Origin: Artemia franciscana
Taxonomy: Eukaryota; Arthropoda; Branchiopoda; Anostraca; Artemiidae
Length of the DNA stretch: 64,000 bases
Direction of reading: 5' to 3'
Assembly: GCF_032884065.1 (NCBI RefSeq)
Contig: NW_027062693.1
Location: 1,095,143-1,159,142 of the forward strand
Positions within the stretch are counted from its first letter, which is position 1, and every line of letters starts with the position of its first letter. The translations under genes were made by a program, and so were the position numbers. Below, one piece after another: positions 22,050-34,080 of the stretch. A model generated the notes under the pieces. It was not told where the DNA came from. It worked only from the letters and a program-made list of their open reading frames with translations, and ran no database searches.

Positions 22050-23003
22050 TTCTCGGAAGATTTTCGACTTAGTCTTATGGTTTTTACCACTTCATGGTGT
22101 GAAAACTGCTGCGAGAAATAGATGGGTTGCAACTTCTGCCGTTTTGTCTTCTAGTATATTTAAATGTGTGCTTGCACCGTGCCTGCGTCCCCTTAAAAGT
22201 TCCGTTTCTTACGGTAATATTGGTTTGTCTTCTGTTGCATATGCAGATGAAGTTCTTCTTGTTGCCCGGACACGCCGTGGATTGCTTTCCAATTTTACTA
22301 TATTAACCAATGAACTATCTAAGATTGAACTGTCAGTTAATGCGTCTAAATGCGAGTTTATTTGTTTTAATAGCCCTTATGCGGTCGCTCCACTCGTTGC
22401 TGGGACTGCAATTCTGCCATGTTCTTCTTTAGTTAGTTGCCTTGGCCTGTGTCTCGGTCCAACACTTTCCACTACTTTTTCATCTCTAGTGAATCAAGCC
22501 GTGAAAAACCGTCGCGTCGCTTATGGAAAAATATCCCCAAAAAAAGCTGTTACAACCGCAACAGTTTGTGCATGATTTATAATGCTTATTGCGCTCCGGT
22601 GCTTTTGTTTTATCAGGCATGGCTCATCTGTTTCGTAAGAAAAATCCCCATACTCTACTTGCGGTTTATTTCCGATATTGCAAGTTCCTCCTCCGGCTTC
22701 CTAGATGGCACCAAAACAGAAAAATAATTGCTCGATTTGGTTTAATAGATATGCCTTCTTGGATTCAGTCTTCCAGTGATGACCTATGTAAAAAGACTAT
22801 CTACTTTATTCACGTTTACGACCCTCTGCAGCCTTTTTTCCATATTGATAATGGTTAATTAGTCCATATTGTCTTTTTTTTAGTTTGAATTTGTTTTCTT
22901 GCTGTTTATCGTTTTTATTTATTTATAATACTCAGTACTTTTGTTTTTTTTATACTTTTACGTATTATAAAGTTCATTCATTGATTCATTCATTCATTCT
23001 GCA
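22050..23003 (+). mobile_element. LINE 3' portion with reverse transcriptase fragment
   Basis: The frame covering about 22090-22572 contains the RT catalytic region: SSVAYADEVLLVARTRRG, with YADE at 22240-22251 where active enzymes have Y/FADD, followed by NASKCEFICFN. After a frame change the later C-terminal part reads FRKKNPHTLLAVYFRYCKF, LLRLPRWHQNRK and IARFGLIDMPSWIQ (about 22630-22790). A T-rich 3' region ends in a (CATT)n-like tail near 22975-23003. The second catalytic Asp is changed to Glu and the frame is broken, so it is inactive. It is distinct from the relic at 55660-56870. Confidence 0.7.
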
Positions 23004-23440
23004 GTTTGACCAGCCGTATGGAATGCGTCTGAATCAGCGGGCTTGCTGCAGGCCCGTGATTTTATAAAGTATGTTTGTAGGGAGTTTTACCGACCATCTG
23101 AATTGACTACACAGTATGCGGCTTGCTTGAGTGATAACCAGCCAAAGGATATAGATGGCATACATTTTCATATCGTGTCTGAAATTTAACTTGAGAACCT
23201 GAGGCAGTTTCCTTGTAAAGGTGCCGAGGGCGAGACATGTCATCAATTGATTTTTGATTATTAACCTTTGGTTTCTCTTATTAAAAAAAGTCTGCAACTG
23301 ACTCACTTGGCTCCTTACTTTTAAATTTGAGTTTTTTGTTGCTAAGGTTTTTACTTATTGAATAAGAGAATGAACTACTTTATTACCTTTTATCTGTTTT
23401 AAAGCTAATCCAAGTTTCTTTTTCTTTTTTCAATATTTTT
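23004..23440. other. unassigned
   Basis: No gene or repeat recognised. Confidence 0.4.
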
Positions 23441-23445
23441 TCCAC

Positions 23446-23972
23446 CATTCCACATGTTTCAGAATAGCCCTGTATTTTTTCAAACGTGCCAGATTTGACT
23501 GAAAACTAACCGCAAGAAGTTCAACTATATGTGCACTGTATTAATCGTGTCATGTGATCTGTCTGATCCAATCAGAAGTTTTTTGACTGCACTTAATTGT
23601 TTTGATAGTCTTTTTCTTTCAAGCCGTTGTGTTGAAAATTGGTTCAGATTATTTTTTGGACTTCGTTGGGTGTCTACCAGCCAAACAAGGGAATAAAATA
23701 GTTTCAATCTTATTTTATCATTTCCACATGTTTCAGAATAACCGTGTGTTTTTTCAAACGTGCCAGATTTGACTGAACACTAATCACCAGAAGTTCAACT
23801 CTGCGTACACTGTGTTAATCCTGTCATGTGATATGTCTGATCCAATCAGGAGTTTTTTGACAGCACTTAATTGTTTTGAAAGTCTTTTGCTTTCAAGCCG
23901 TTGTGTTGAAAATTCGTTAAGATTATTTTCTTGGACTTCATTGAGTATGTAGCAGCCGAACAAGGGAAACGG
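23446..23972. repeat. two-copy tandem duplication, about 280 bp
   Basis: 23446-23690 and 23727-23972 share long near-identical stretches (CACATGTTTCAGAATA, CAAACGTGCCAGATTTGACT, GATCCAATCAG, TTTCAAGCCGTTGTGTTGAA). Confidence 0.85.
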
Positions 23973-24113
23973 TTAAAAACGATAAAACGGAAATTCTGGT
24001 TCTTGATTAAGATTTCCAAGAGAGGAATGAACAGGGACATTTTATAAGCAAGGGAAGAGGCTAAGAAGCCTTCAGAATGGCTTTTAAAAAAGGTAGTATG
24101 GGCTACATATCAG

Positions 24114-24115
<2 letters not shown>

Positions 24116-24151
<36 letters not shown>

Positions 24152-24188
24152 TGAAAAGAGAAATCACCAATGCTACAGCACAAACACA

Positions 24189-24231
<43 letters not shown>
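24116..24231. repeat. (TA)n and 42-base poly-A
   Basis: TA dinucleotides at 24116-24149 and an uninterrupted A run at 24190-24231, followed by A/G-rich bases. The A run might be a retroelement tail, but no retroelement body is recognised 5' of it. Confidence 0.9.
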
Positions 24232-24233
<2 letters not shown>

Positions 24234-24411
24234 AAAGAGAGACAGAAGGAGAAAAGGAAGACTGTTTTCCTAAATTAGTGATTAATATAGACCAGCACTT
24301 GAATGAGGCCTTAACCCTACTCATCCATACAATCACATAGGTCAAACAGCATAGCCATACACAATCAACCATAAAGAATAATCCATGGACAGGCAGTCAT
24401 GTCGTCAATAA

Positions 24412-24412
<1 letters not shown>

Positions 24413-24460
<48 letters not shown>
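24413..24460. repeat. (TA)n microsatellite
   Basis: 48 bp of TA next to a hAT-like end. Confidence 0.95.
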
Positions 24461-24463
<3 letters not shown>

Positions 24464-24464
<1 letters not shown>

Positions 24465-24642
24465 GAATAAATACTTGAAGTAGTACTTGAAGTAATACTT
24501 AAGTACAATTTTGGAAAGTGCTTGATATTTGATACTTAAGTAAGAATTTGGTAAGTACTTATTACTTGATATTTAAGTAAAAAAAACAATGAGTACTTAA
24601 TACTTGATACTTAAATAAAAATTAGGAGTGATATATGCAGCA

Positions 24643-24645
<3 letters not shown>
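24464..24645 (-). mobile_element. hAT-like terminal region, inverse orientation
   Basis: On the minus strand it begins TTAGTGCTGCA and continues with ACTTAAGTA, TACTTGA and AAGTACTT subterminal motifs, mirroring 18500-18690. It is bounded on both sides by (TA)n tracts. It may be a MITE, or the far end of a 6-kb element filled with later insertions; the latter is unproven. Confidence 0.45.
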
Positions 24646-24730
<85 letters not shown>

Positions 24731-24731
24731 A
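24646..24731. repeat. (TA)n microsatellite
   Basis: TA dinucleotides with one TGTA interruption near the end. Confidence 0.95.
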
Positions 24732-24867
24732 ATGGATTCTCATTGTCGCTTGTCTTCTAACCACAGAGAATTTGAGACAATATGCTGTCTTTTCATATTT
24801 AAGTATTTTCGAAGATATTTGATCATTAAAGCAAGCCCAATTTCTAACAACAATATCTTTTAAGCTT

Positions 24868-26080
24868 GAAACTTTGTATGGCACTTGGTATCTACCAAGT
24901 GACATATAGCGATCGGAAATTCTGTCGGTCGGTTTGTCGGTCTGTCTGTCCCGGTTTTGCAAGTTTTGGCACTTCCAGGTAAGCCTTTGACGATGAAATT
25001 TGGCAGACAAATCAGGAACCAGATTAAATTAGAAATTGTCTTTTCCCCGATTCAACCATCTGGGGGGGTGGGGGAGTTGGGGACGGTTAAATAGGAAAAT
25101 TAGAAACAATTTGGTATTTTTAACTTACGAACGGGTGATCGGATCTAAATGAAATTTGGTATTTAGAAGCATATCGTGTCTCAAAGCACATATTTTAAAT
25201 CCTGATCGGATCCGGTGGCATTGGGGGAAGTTGTGGAGTTAAACCTAAAATCTTCAAAAACGCTTAGAGTGGAGAGATCAGGATGAAACTATGTGGGAAA
25301 AATAAGCAGAACTCCTAAACACGTTATTGATATACCCGAAATGGATCCGCTCTATTTGGGAGAGTCGGGGGGGGGGTTAATTTAGAAAAATAAGAAAAAA
25401 TGAGGTACTTTTAACTTTTAACTTAACTTTTAACTAACGGGTGATCATATCTGAATAAAATTTCATATCTAGAAGGACCTCGTAACTCAGATCTCTTATT
25501 TTAAGTCCCGATTGGATCCTGCGTCATTTAGGGGGGTTTTGGGGGAACCGGAAATCTTGGAAAACACTTAAGGCGGAGAGATCAGGATGAAACTTGGTGG
25601 GAAGAACAAAAACAAGTCCAAGATACGTGACTGACATAACCGGAACGGATCTGCTCTCTTTTTGTGGAGCTGGGGGGGGGGGTATTTTGGAAAAAATGAG
25701 GTATTTGTAATTTACGAACGGGTGATCATATCTTTTAGAAATTTGATATTTAGAAAGATCTTGTGCTTTAGAGCTCTCATTCCAAACCCTAACCAGATCC
25801 AGTGAAGTTGGGGGGAGTTAGAGGGGGAAATCGGAATTCTTGGCAAACGTGAAAACTGAGGTATCATTATATTGCAAATGGGTGACCGGATCTTAAAGAA
25901 TTTTGATATTTAGAAGGACCTCGTGACTAAGAGCTCTTATTTTAAATCCCGACCGGCATTAAGCCTCTGATTTTCCTTTTAAATCAATCTTTTTGTTGTT
26001 GGAATTTTGCCAGAGCTCATACCATATGAGCTCTTGGCTCTTTTGCTTCGTCAGAAGTCCCATACGAGCTCTTAGCTCAT
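24868..26080 (+). repeat. 290-bp-unit tandem element, copy 2
   Basis: Same design as 20608-22045: opening hairpin CACTTGGTATCTACCAAGTG, GTCTGTCTGTCCCGG, three to four internal units, closing CATATGAGCTCTTGGCTC. Preceded at 24765-24860 by a sequence (GTCGCTTGTCTTCTA, AAGATATTTGAT) that recurs at 26205-26320. Confidence 0.8.
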
Positions 26081-26084
26081 GTTT

Positions 26085-26810
26085 TTTTTAAGTTTTTGAA
26101 TTGTTGTAATTCCTTGTTAAAATATAAACAAATATTTGTGTAATTACCTGCATCTGGGCCCCAGTACTTGGCACGCAGCAGGCTTCTGTATATAGATTTC
26201 TATTGTCATTGTCGCTTGTCTTCTAGTCGCAGACAATTTGTTGGGTTTTCATATTGCAGTCCTTTCAAAGATATTTGATATTAAAGCAAGTCCCATTCCT
26301 AACAACGATATCTGCTAAGCCTCAAACTTTTGGTTTTATTTTTAAGGTTTTTGAATTGTTGTAATTTCTTGCTAAAATATATACAAAATTTTTTGCGATT
26401 TCCAGTTTTTTGCTCTTTACGCAATTTAACGTCTTTTCATACTAAGTTTTTTTCAAAAATATTTGATTATTGAACCTACTCTGATTTCTAAACAGGATAT
26501 GAACTAAGCTTCAAACTTTTGGTTTTCTTTTTTAAAATTTTTGAATTGTTATAATCCCTTGTCAAAATAGAGAACCATTATTTGTATTAATTCCTAATTT
26601 TTGTTTTTTGGGCCTTCTTACTGACGTTATATAACTGGTTGCGTTCAAAAAATTTTCTTTTTTAAGGTTTTTGAATTGTTGTAATCCCTTGCTAAAATGT
26701 ATTCAAATATTTTTCTGTTACCAGTTTTTTGCTCTTTACGCAATTTAATGTCTTTTCATACTGTGGTCTTTCAAAAATATTTCATTATTGAAGATTCCCC
26801 GATTTCTAGG
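26085..26810 (+). repeat. degenerate tandem repeat, GTTTTTGAATTGTTGTAAT
   Basis: The motif at about 26090, 26345, 26540 and 26665 heads unequal units of about 120-250 bp that also share GCTCTTTACGCAATTTAA and TTCAAAAATATTT. Not coding. Confidence 0.7.
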
Positions 26811-27234
26811 TCCCCCGATGGAATTGACTGCTAGGGTCTGGCTTCTTGAACACCCCTCCTGCGGACCCTCAAGTCTAGCGTGTCACGCGAGATTGCGTAA
26901 TTCCCAATATTTCTAGTAAGCTACGTAAGAATATATCACTCCCAATAAATTTAGCAAAGTCACGCAAGATTGCGTCAGATCTACGTGTACGTGTATACAG
27001 TTGTTACATAATACCCATGTGTGTGCCTCCCTCAGTTACAACCGGGGATTCCTCACGGGTCCCTGAAGTCTAGCAATTCACGCGAGATGTATCACTCCCA
27101 ATAAATCCATCAAGTCACGCAAGATTACGTTACCCTCAACTCCCATTACCTAACAGACACCTGAAAACATTCCCTATGACGCGCACCTGCTGGCTGTCGT
27201 CGGAATGGCGGGGCAGGGATGCGTTTAAATCAGG
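26811..27234. other. short duplicated segment, otherwise unassigned
   Basis: About 26870-26970 and 27060-27150 share TCACGCGAGAT, TATCACTCCCAATAAAT and AAGTCACGCAAGATT. No gene seen. Confidence 0.5.
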
Positions 27235-27386
27235 GGAAGGTAAACAGGAAGGGTGTGTGAAAGCACAGGATGGCTGGCCCCCAACCCCCCATTGCACTTC
27301 CTGGCTGAAGGGCCAAGAAACGGAGATCAGCACCGCCGGTAGGGACTGTAAAGTCTAATGCCGTATCCTTTACCTTTACCTTTACC
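27235..27386 (+). mobile_element. SINE, 3' part
   Basis: GGAAGGGTGTGTGAAAGCAC, AGGATGGCTGG, CACTTCCTGGCTGAAGGGCC, GAGATCAGCACCGCCGGTAG, GTAAAGTCTAATGCCGTATC, then a (CTTTAC)n tail. The tRNA-like head is missing, as in 5'-truncated retrotransposed copies. Confidence 0.8.
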
Positions 27387-27650
27387 TTGGTATTAACCAA
27401 GTGATATACAGCAATCGCAAATTCTGTCGGTCTGTCGGTCCTGGTTTTGCTACTTTAGGCACTTCCAGGTAAGCTAGGACGATGAAATTTGACAGGCGTA
27501 TCAGGGACCGGGCCAGATTAAATTAGAAATAGTCATTTTCCCGATTTAACCATCTTGGGGGGGAGTGGGGGGCCAGGTAATTTGGAAAAAATTGAAAAAA
27601 AATTAAGTATTTTTAACTTACGAACGGGTGATGGGATCATAATGAAATTA
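27387..27650 (+). repeat. 290-bp-unit element, copy 3, first part
   Basis: Opening hairpin CTTGGTATTAACCAAG, GTCGGTCTGTCGGTCCTGG, ACCATCTTGGGGG. It breaks at AATGAAATT where the hairpin element is inserted, and resumes at 29284. Confidence 0.8.
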
Positions 27651-27654
27651 AATA

Positions 27655-29283
27655 AAAAAAAAACAAGTTTTTTTAACTGAAAGTAAGGAGCGACATTAAA
27701 ACTTAAAACGAACAGAAATTACCCCGTATATGAAAGGGGCTGCTCCTTCTTCAACGCCTTACTCTTTGCACTAAAGTTTGACCTTTTCTCTCAACTCTAC
27801 TTTTTAAAACAGTAAAAACTTTAGTGTAAAGAGCAGGGCGTTGAAGAAGGAGCAGCCCCTTTCATATACGGGGTAATTTCTGTTCGTTTTAAGTTTTAAT
27901 GTCGCTCCTTACTTTCAGTTAAAAAAACTTTTTTTTTATTTAATTTCTGAATGTTTTTTAGTTAATCGATGTTTTGATTTCGGTTCTCCGCAGATGAATA
28001 ATTAAAGCGAAATTTGCATATTTATTTATTTGGCTAAATGGCTTTCCCATAGTTTTGATCGAATGATTTTGCGAAAAAAGGAGGGGAAGGAGGCCCAGTT
28101 GCTCTCCAATTTTTTGGGTACTTAAAAAGGCAACTAGAACTTTTAGTTTTTACGAACGTTTTCATTAGTAAAAGATATACGTAACTTACGAATTAGCTTA
28201 CGTAACAAACTTCTATGTTCGTATGTTTTTATTACGTATATGAGAAGGTTCGCCCACTCGTCAATACCTCGTCAATAGCTCTTTGCATTAAAGCTTAAAT
28301 TTTGTCCCCTGAATCACAAAGGCCGTAGAATAAATAGGTGAAATTACTAAAAATCCTTTAGCGTAAAGAGTGAGGTATTAGGAGGAGGTGAACCCCTTAT
28401 ATGCGTAATATTTTCTGTTCGTTTTAAGTTTTAATGCTACTCCATACTTCCAGTTGAAAAAAACTTTTTCATATTTATTTCCTCATTGTTTTTTTAAATA
28501 ATGCTAGAAAATGCTGCGCTCCTTTTGTGGAAATCTTCTTCCCCCATGACAAATTCCTTCATGGAAATTTCCCCCACATAGCCCCTCTTCTCACCCCCCT
28601 CCTAACCAAAAAATCCCCCTGAAAACGTCACTATATTTCCCAATAACTATTAATATATGGAAACACTGGTCAAAATTTGCAACTTGCAACCCCTCCCACG
28701 GGGAATGTGGGGGAATAAGTCGTCCCCAAAGACATGGTTATAAGGTTTTTCGACTATATTGAATAAAATGGCTATCTCAGAATTTTGATCCGACTACTTT
28801 GGGAAAAACATGAGCGTGGGAGGGGGCCTAGGTGCCCTCCGATTATTTTGGTCACTTAAAAAGGGCACTAGAACTTTTCATTTCCGTTCGAATGAGCCCT
28901 CTCGCAAAATTCTGGGACCACTGGGTCGATACGATCACCCCTGGGAAAAAAAAACAAACACGCATCCGTGATTTGTCTTCTGGCAAAAAATACAAAATTC
29001 CACATTTTTGTAGATAAGATCTTGGAACTTGTACAATAGGGTTCTCTGATACGCCGAATCTGATGGTGTGATTTTCATTAAGATCCTATGACTTTTAGGG
29101 GGTGTTTCACCCTATTTTCTTAAATAGGACAGATTTTCACAGACTCATAACTTAATTTAAAATCAGCATTAAAATGCGATTCTTTTGATGTATTTATTGG
29201 TATCAAAATTCTGTTTTTTAAAGTTCTGGTTACTATTGAGCCGGGTTGCTCCTTACTACAGTTCGTTACCACGAACTTTTTGA
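27655..29283 (-). mobile_element. hairpin element, complete copy 2
   Basis: Module 1 (27655-27935) is an almost perfect inverted repeat about 130 bp per arm: TTTTTTTAACTGAAAGTAAG leads in and its complement leads out, around a loop near 27780-27810. A linker with TTCGCCCACTCGTCAATACC and module 2 (about 28230-28460) follow, then the body (CCCCTCCCACGGGGAATG, GGGTCGATACGATCACCCCT, AATTCCACATTTTTGTAGAT) and the terminal GAGCCGGGTTGCTCCTTACT with a GTTCGT/ACGAAC stem. It is nested in a 290-bp-unit element, so it inserted later. No protein is encoded. Confidence 0.82.
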
Positions 29284-30235
29284 TTTGATGCTTGGAAGAA
29301 TATCGTACTCCACTGCTCTTGTTTCAAATCCCGACCAGATCTGGTGACATTGGGGGGAGTTGGAGGGGGAGGACCTAAATCTTGGAAAACGCTCAGATCG
29401 GAGAGATCTGGATGAAACTTGGTGGGAAAAATAAACAGAAGTCCTAGATACGTGATTGACATAACCGGAACGAATCCACTCTGTTTGGGGGAGTTGGCGG
29501 AGAGGGAGGGTTAATTCTGAAAAATTGGAAAAAATGAGGTATTTTTAACTTACGATGGAGTGATCGGATCTTAATGAAATTTCATATTTAGAAGGACCTT
29601 TTAACTCAGATCTCTTACTTTAAATCCTGACCGGATCCAGGGTCATTAATGGAGGGAGGAGTTGGGGGAGCCGGAAATCTTGGAAAACACTTAAAGCGGA
29701 GAGATCAGGATGAAACTTGGTGAGAAGAATAAAAACAAGTCCAAGATATGTGACTGATATAACCGGAACGGATCCACTCTGGATCCGGTGACATATGGGG
29801 GATTTTGGGGGAACCTAAAATCTTGGAAAACGCTTAGAGTGTAGGGATTGGGATGAAACCTGGTGGGAAAAAGAAGCAGAAGTCATAGATACGTGATTGA
29901 CATAACCAGAACTGATCCGCTTTATTTAGGGGGGTTGGGGGGGGGCAATTCTGAAAAATTAGAAAAAATTGAGGTATTTTTAATTCACGAAGGAGTGATC
30001 GTGTCTTAATGAAATTTCATATTTAGAAGGGCATCGTAACTCAGATCTCTTGTTTTAAATCCCGACCAGATCCAGCGTCATCGGGGGGGGGGGGGGCCGG
30101 AAGTCTTGGAGAACACTTAAAGCGGAGAGATTAGGATGAAACTTCGTGGAAGGAAAAAAAACATGTCCAAGATACGTGACTGACATAACCGGACTGGATC
30201 CGCCTTCTTTGCTGGAGTTGGGGGGGGGGGGTCCT
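29284..30235 (+). repeat. 290-bp-unit element, copy 3, second part
   Basis: Continues from 27650: ATTTGATGCTTGGAAGAATA, CCCGACCAGATCTGGTGACA and three further units. Long G runs (for example at 30085-30096) are typical. Confidence 0.8.
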
Positions 30236-30239
30236 TACG

Positions 30240-31294
30240 GCCGTCTCCTACATGCAGTAGCATTCTGGCCTCTATTGCATACAGGAAAATTTCTTGATTA
30301 GTACCCCTTCCCCTATCTTCCAAAATTCTAGACAAAATTATCATTTAATAACAAAACTTTTCATTTATTATGTGCTGAGAGTTAATACCAACTACGCCCT
30401 CTTTATTTTCATAAAATAAAATCTTAAAAATGATAAAATGACTATAAATGTTAGATTATTTATTTGAATTTTTGCAACACTAGAATTTCTGTTCCGGGGG
30501 CTAGTGATCATCTGTCCCTTCCCTAAAACCACCTGTGCCTACAGGAAACTCTAGTGTGTTGCCTCTGATAAAAGATTTCCCATAATAGAAAATCTTAATT
30601 TCCTATAAGTTCTTAGACTGTCGCTCCTCCTACGAAGTGGTCAGGGGAAAAAAGAAGAAATGAAAATAAACTTAGGGGGACAAGAACGTATCCAGAATTT
30701 TTATTTGGGCGGGGGAGGACAAAAAACTTAAAATTGCATCAAAAGAATAGTTTTGTTCATTTTGTTACGTTTTTACAAGTCTAACAAAAATTTCAGCGAG
30801 GGGAGGGATCAAACGCCTTACCCCCTTGATACGGCCTTGATGGAAGACCAATTTGTATTTGCGCTGCTAAGGGAATGTTAGTGAGCTATAAAGTCTTGAT
30901 TACTTATTGAGTTTTTGTTGACATTTGGGCTCTCTGTGTGTCTCCTAAGATGTTTCTCAGCACATTTTTCGCATTTGGTTTACACTTCTGTAGGATTTTC
31001 TTTCAGTAGTTGTAGACTGACTGTGCAGTAATCCGATTATCTTCATGGTTACCCTAACTGAAGGCACCAACGAATTAGCTTTTTGTTTAATGGAATCTTC
31101 ATGGTGTCTAGGCTACAATTCTAAAACAATTTCGATTTGAATCTGTTGCAATTGAGAAGTTTCAGGAATGCGCATTTATAAGCATTCAAATGCATGACTT
31201 CATCAGTTACTAATCAGTTACTCATCAGTTACTTCATCAGTTACTAACATGTTTTAGTGTTGTCAATGAAAAAAAAGGAATTCAATTAGCGAAA
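30240..31294. other. receptor 3 upstream region
   Basis: No gene seen. About 31200-31248 has four copies of ATCAGTTACT in different spacing. A TTTATAAGC at about 31172 is a weak TATA candidate 120 bp before the start codon. Confidence 0.4.
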
Positions 31295-32164
31295 ATGCAG
31301 TATCTACAGTTAGTATTGCTCCACGTCTATGTTTTCTCCTTTATGAGCGTGGTCTTTAACAATATTCTCTTTCTGCTCGCTCTGAAGAATACTAAACAGA
31401 GAAAGACAGTTATAAATGATATTGTGAAGGCAACCTGTATAGTAAATCTTTTTGTAATTATTGGAATGGTTATAGTTTGTAGTTACTGCCTAGTATTTGA
31501 TGTAAATATGATACATTGTCATATCTTCACTATTTCTGGCTTAATATTTATTTACATTCCTTTATTTTGCCATTCTCTTTGTCTTGTGACCCGATTCGCT
31601 CTCTTGAAGTTTACAAAAAGGATCCAACAATGGTCAGATAAAAAACTAATATCAACTGCTATATTTACTAACTTTTTGCTTTTGCTTCCTTACTTATTCT
31701 CTTTGAAATACTACAAGAATTATAAAATTTTCGAAATGTGCGTATGTATTTTAAACGAGAAGCTTATTGTTCTAGAAAATTTTAATCCATTGATATTATT
31801 TTACACTCCTCAGCTCATTCTACTTTTTCTTGCTTTTTTCCTTGCAAGAATAGAAGTACAGTTAAAGAATCAAGTCAATGTGCACACTGGATTAAGGCAA
31901 CAAAATATTGTCACGGCAAAGGTTCAAGTTTTCAATGGAGTTTCTTTGATATTGGTGAGCACTTTAAATGCTGTAGTCCGTCATCTTGTGTGTGAAAAAA
32001 TTGAGAATAAGATACAGATGCAATGTTTAGCCTTTGCTGCTTACATTCCTCAATACTTTGGCTGTTTTTTACCTCCTCTAACGTATGTAATTTTCAGTAA
32101 GACAATCCGTCTGTATTACAAAAACAAATTCAAATCATTTTTTGGAAGTGTAAATGGTTTTTGA
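31295..32164 (+). CDS. seven-helix receptor-like protein, family copy 3
   Basis: A single-exon gene for 289 aa starting MQYLQLVLL, directly comparable to the second Met of copy 1. Seven hydrophobic spans align with the other two. Conserved parts are Cys75 and Cys149 (outer disulfide), IYIPLFCHSLCL with TRF (99-101) closing helix 3, QQWSDKKLIS, ARIEVQLKNQVNVHTG, RQQNIVTAKVQ, and PPLTY (260-264) with VIFSKTIRLYYKNKF at the end of helix 7. The C terminus is five residues longer than in the others (GSVNGF). A rhodopsin-like receptor role, probably chemosensory, is inferred from this layout; no ligand can be named. Same strand as copies 1 and 2, with 11 and 14 kb between genes, all of it repeats. 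No intron interrupts it. Confidence 0.82.
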   Translation: MQYLQLVLLHVYVFSFMSVVFNNILFLLALKNTKQRKTVINDIVKATCIVNLFVIIGMVIVCSYCLVFDVNMIHCHIFTISGLIFIYIPLFCHSLCLVTRFALLKFTKRIQQWSDKKLISTAIFTNFLLLLPYLFSLKYYKNYKIFEMCVCILNEKLIVLENFNPLILFYTPQLILLFLAFFLARIEVQLKNQVNVHTGLRQQNIVTAKVQVFNGVSLILVSTLNAVVRHLVCEKIENKIQMQCLAFAAYIPQYFGCFLPPLTYVIFSKTIRLYYKNKFKSFFGSVNGF

Positions 32165-32820
<656 letters not shown>

Positions 32821-34080
32821 AAGATGTATAGCCTCCGTGTTTACTTATCCTTTGTTAGGTCGTTATTAGAATATGCATATCCGGTCTTGCATTCACTAGT
32901 TTCAATTGAACATAGCAACACAATTGAACCGGTCCAAGATAATCCGAGGATAATTTAAAAAGCAAAATATCATAGTTCTTCCTCATTAAAGCCATTCATT
33001 CGATCCAGCTCTAAATGGGACCCGGCGAAATCTAGGGAATGTAAGCAGGAAGGGTGTGTGAAAGCACAGGATGGTTGGCCACCATCCCCCCATTGCACTT
33101 CCTGGCTGAAGGGCCATGAAACGGAGATCAGCACCACCGGTCTGGACCTTAAGGGTCTAGTGTCGTCTTACTACTTACTTTTTTACTTACTCATTAAAGC
33201 CAGGCATGTTACCACCTTAACAGAAAGGAGGGATAAAACTTTCTTGAATTTTACTAAATACGCCACTTCCAGTCCCTACAGTGAAGGAATTACAAATAAA
33301 TACCACAACTCCATTAGACCCTGAGCCTCCACATTCTGCCTCGCTTAGCCTCCACAACAATCCTGACTAACTCTAGTATCCATTCTCTTACCGACAGTGT
33401 TTTGGATCATATTAATAATTCCTGGTACAGCTCCTTAACCAAAAACAACCCCCTCGTTTCTTTTTAGTTAATGGTGTAGTATCGCAATAACTATTCCTCC
33501 TTTTTCTTATTCTTTTTTTTCCCGTTTGTGATGTTTCTTTGGCTCCATGTTTTTTGTGCGTGTATTTTCATTTTCGAGCTCTCTGTTTAATCTTTTCGTT
33601 TACACAGTCCTTTTTTTAATTCTGAATATTTCTGATTGTTTCATTTATACTTAATGATTTTGACTTGTATTGTGTTTTTGATTCTAAATATATTGGTTGT
33701 TTTTCAATTACTTGACTTGGAATTCAAATCGGTTAGTTTTTTTTATAGCTAATTATAGCTGTTTGTCAATAAAGTATTATCTTATAAGCATTATCTTTTA
33801 TCTCTCTCCCCCTTTTTCTTTTAGGTCATTAACTGTAGAACGTACTTTATTAGTTTTTAGACACGAAACCTTTGAATTGTATATTTTACTAATTTGTGTT
33901 GATTTTTTATTGGTCATTTTTATAATTGATGGATTTCTTGCTTGATATATTTTTAACATTTGTCTTGCTGCCTTGTTTTCTTCCGTTTTGTTTTATTTTC
34001 CTTTAACATACGAGAGAATTTGACTCTATTAGAGCTTGTGATAAGCTTTTGAAAATAAAAATTATCTTGTCTATCTTTCT
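32821..34080 (+). mobile_element. LINE 3' end, interrupted by a SINE
   Basis: 32821-32958 reads [20 protein letters not shown] and QDNPRII, the (T/R)LEYxxPVW region after the RT domain of CR1/jockey-type LINEs. The conserved C-terminal block resumes at about 33205 as TERRDKTFLNFTKYATSSP. Between them sits a SINE 3' part. A long T-rich 3' region follows and ends near 34080 at ATAAAAATTATCTTGTCTAT. Stops show it is inactive. Confidence 0.65.
33043..33175 (+). mobile_element. SINE 3' part inside LINE
   Basis: AGCAGGAAGGGTGTGTGAAA, CACAGGATGG, TTGCACTTCCTGGCTGAAGG and GGAGATCAGCACCACCGG match the SINE at 27235, with an ACTTACTT-type tail. It splits the LINE coding relic, so it arrived later. Confidence 0.75.

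Noticed and set aside
24190-24231. Poly-A tail of a processed pseudogene
   Set aside because: No gene or retroelement body is recognisable upstream on either strand.
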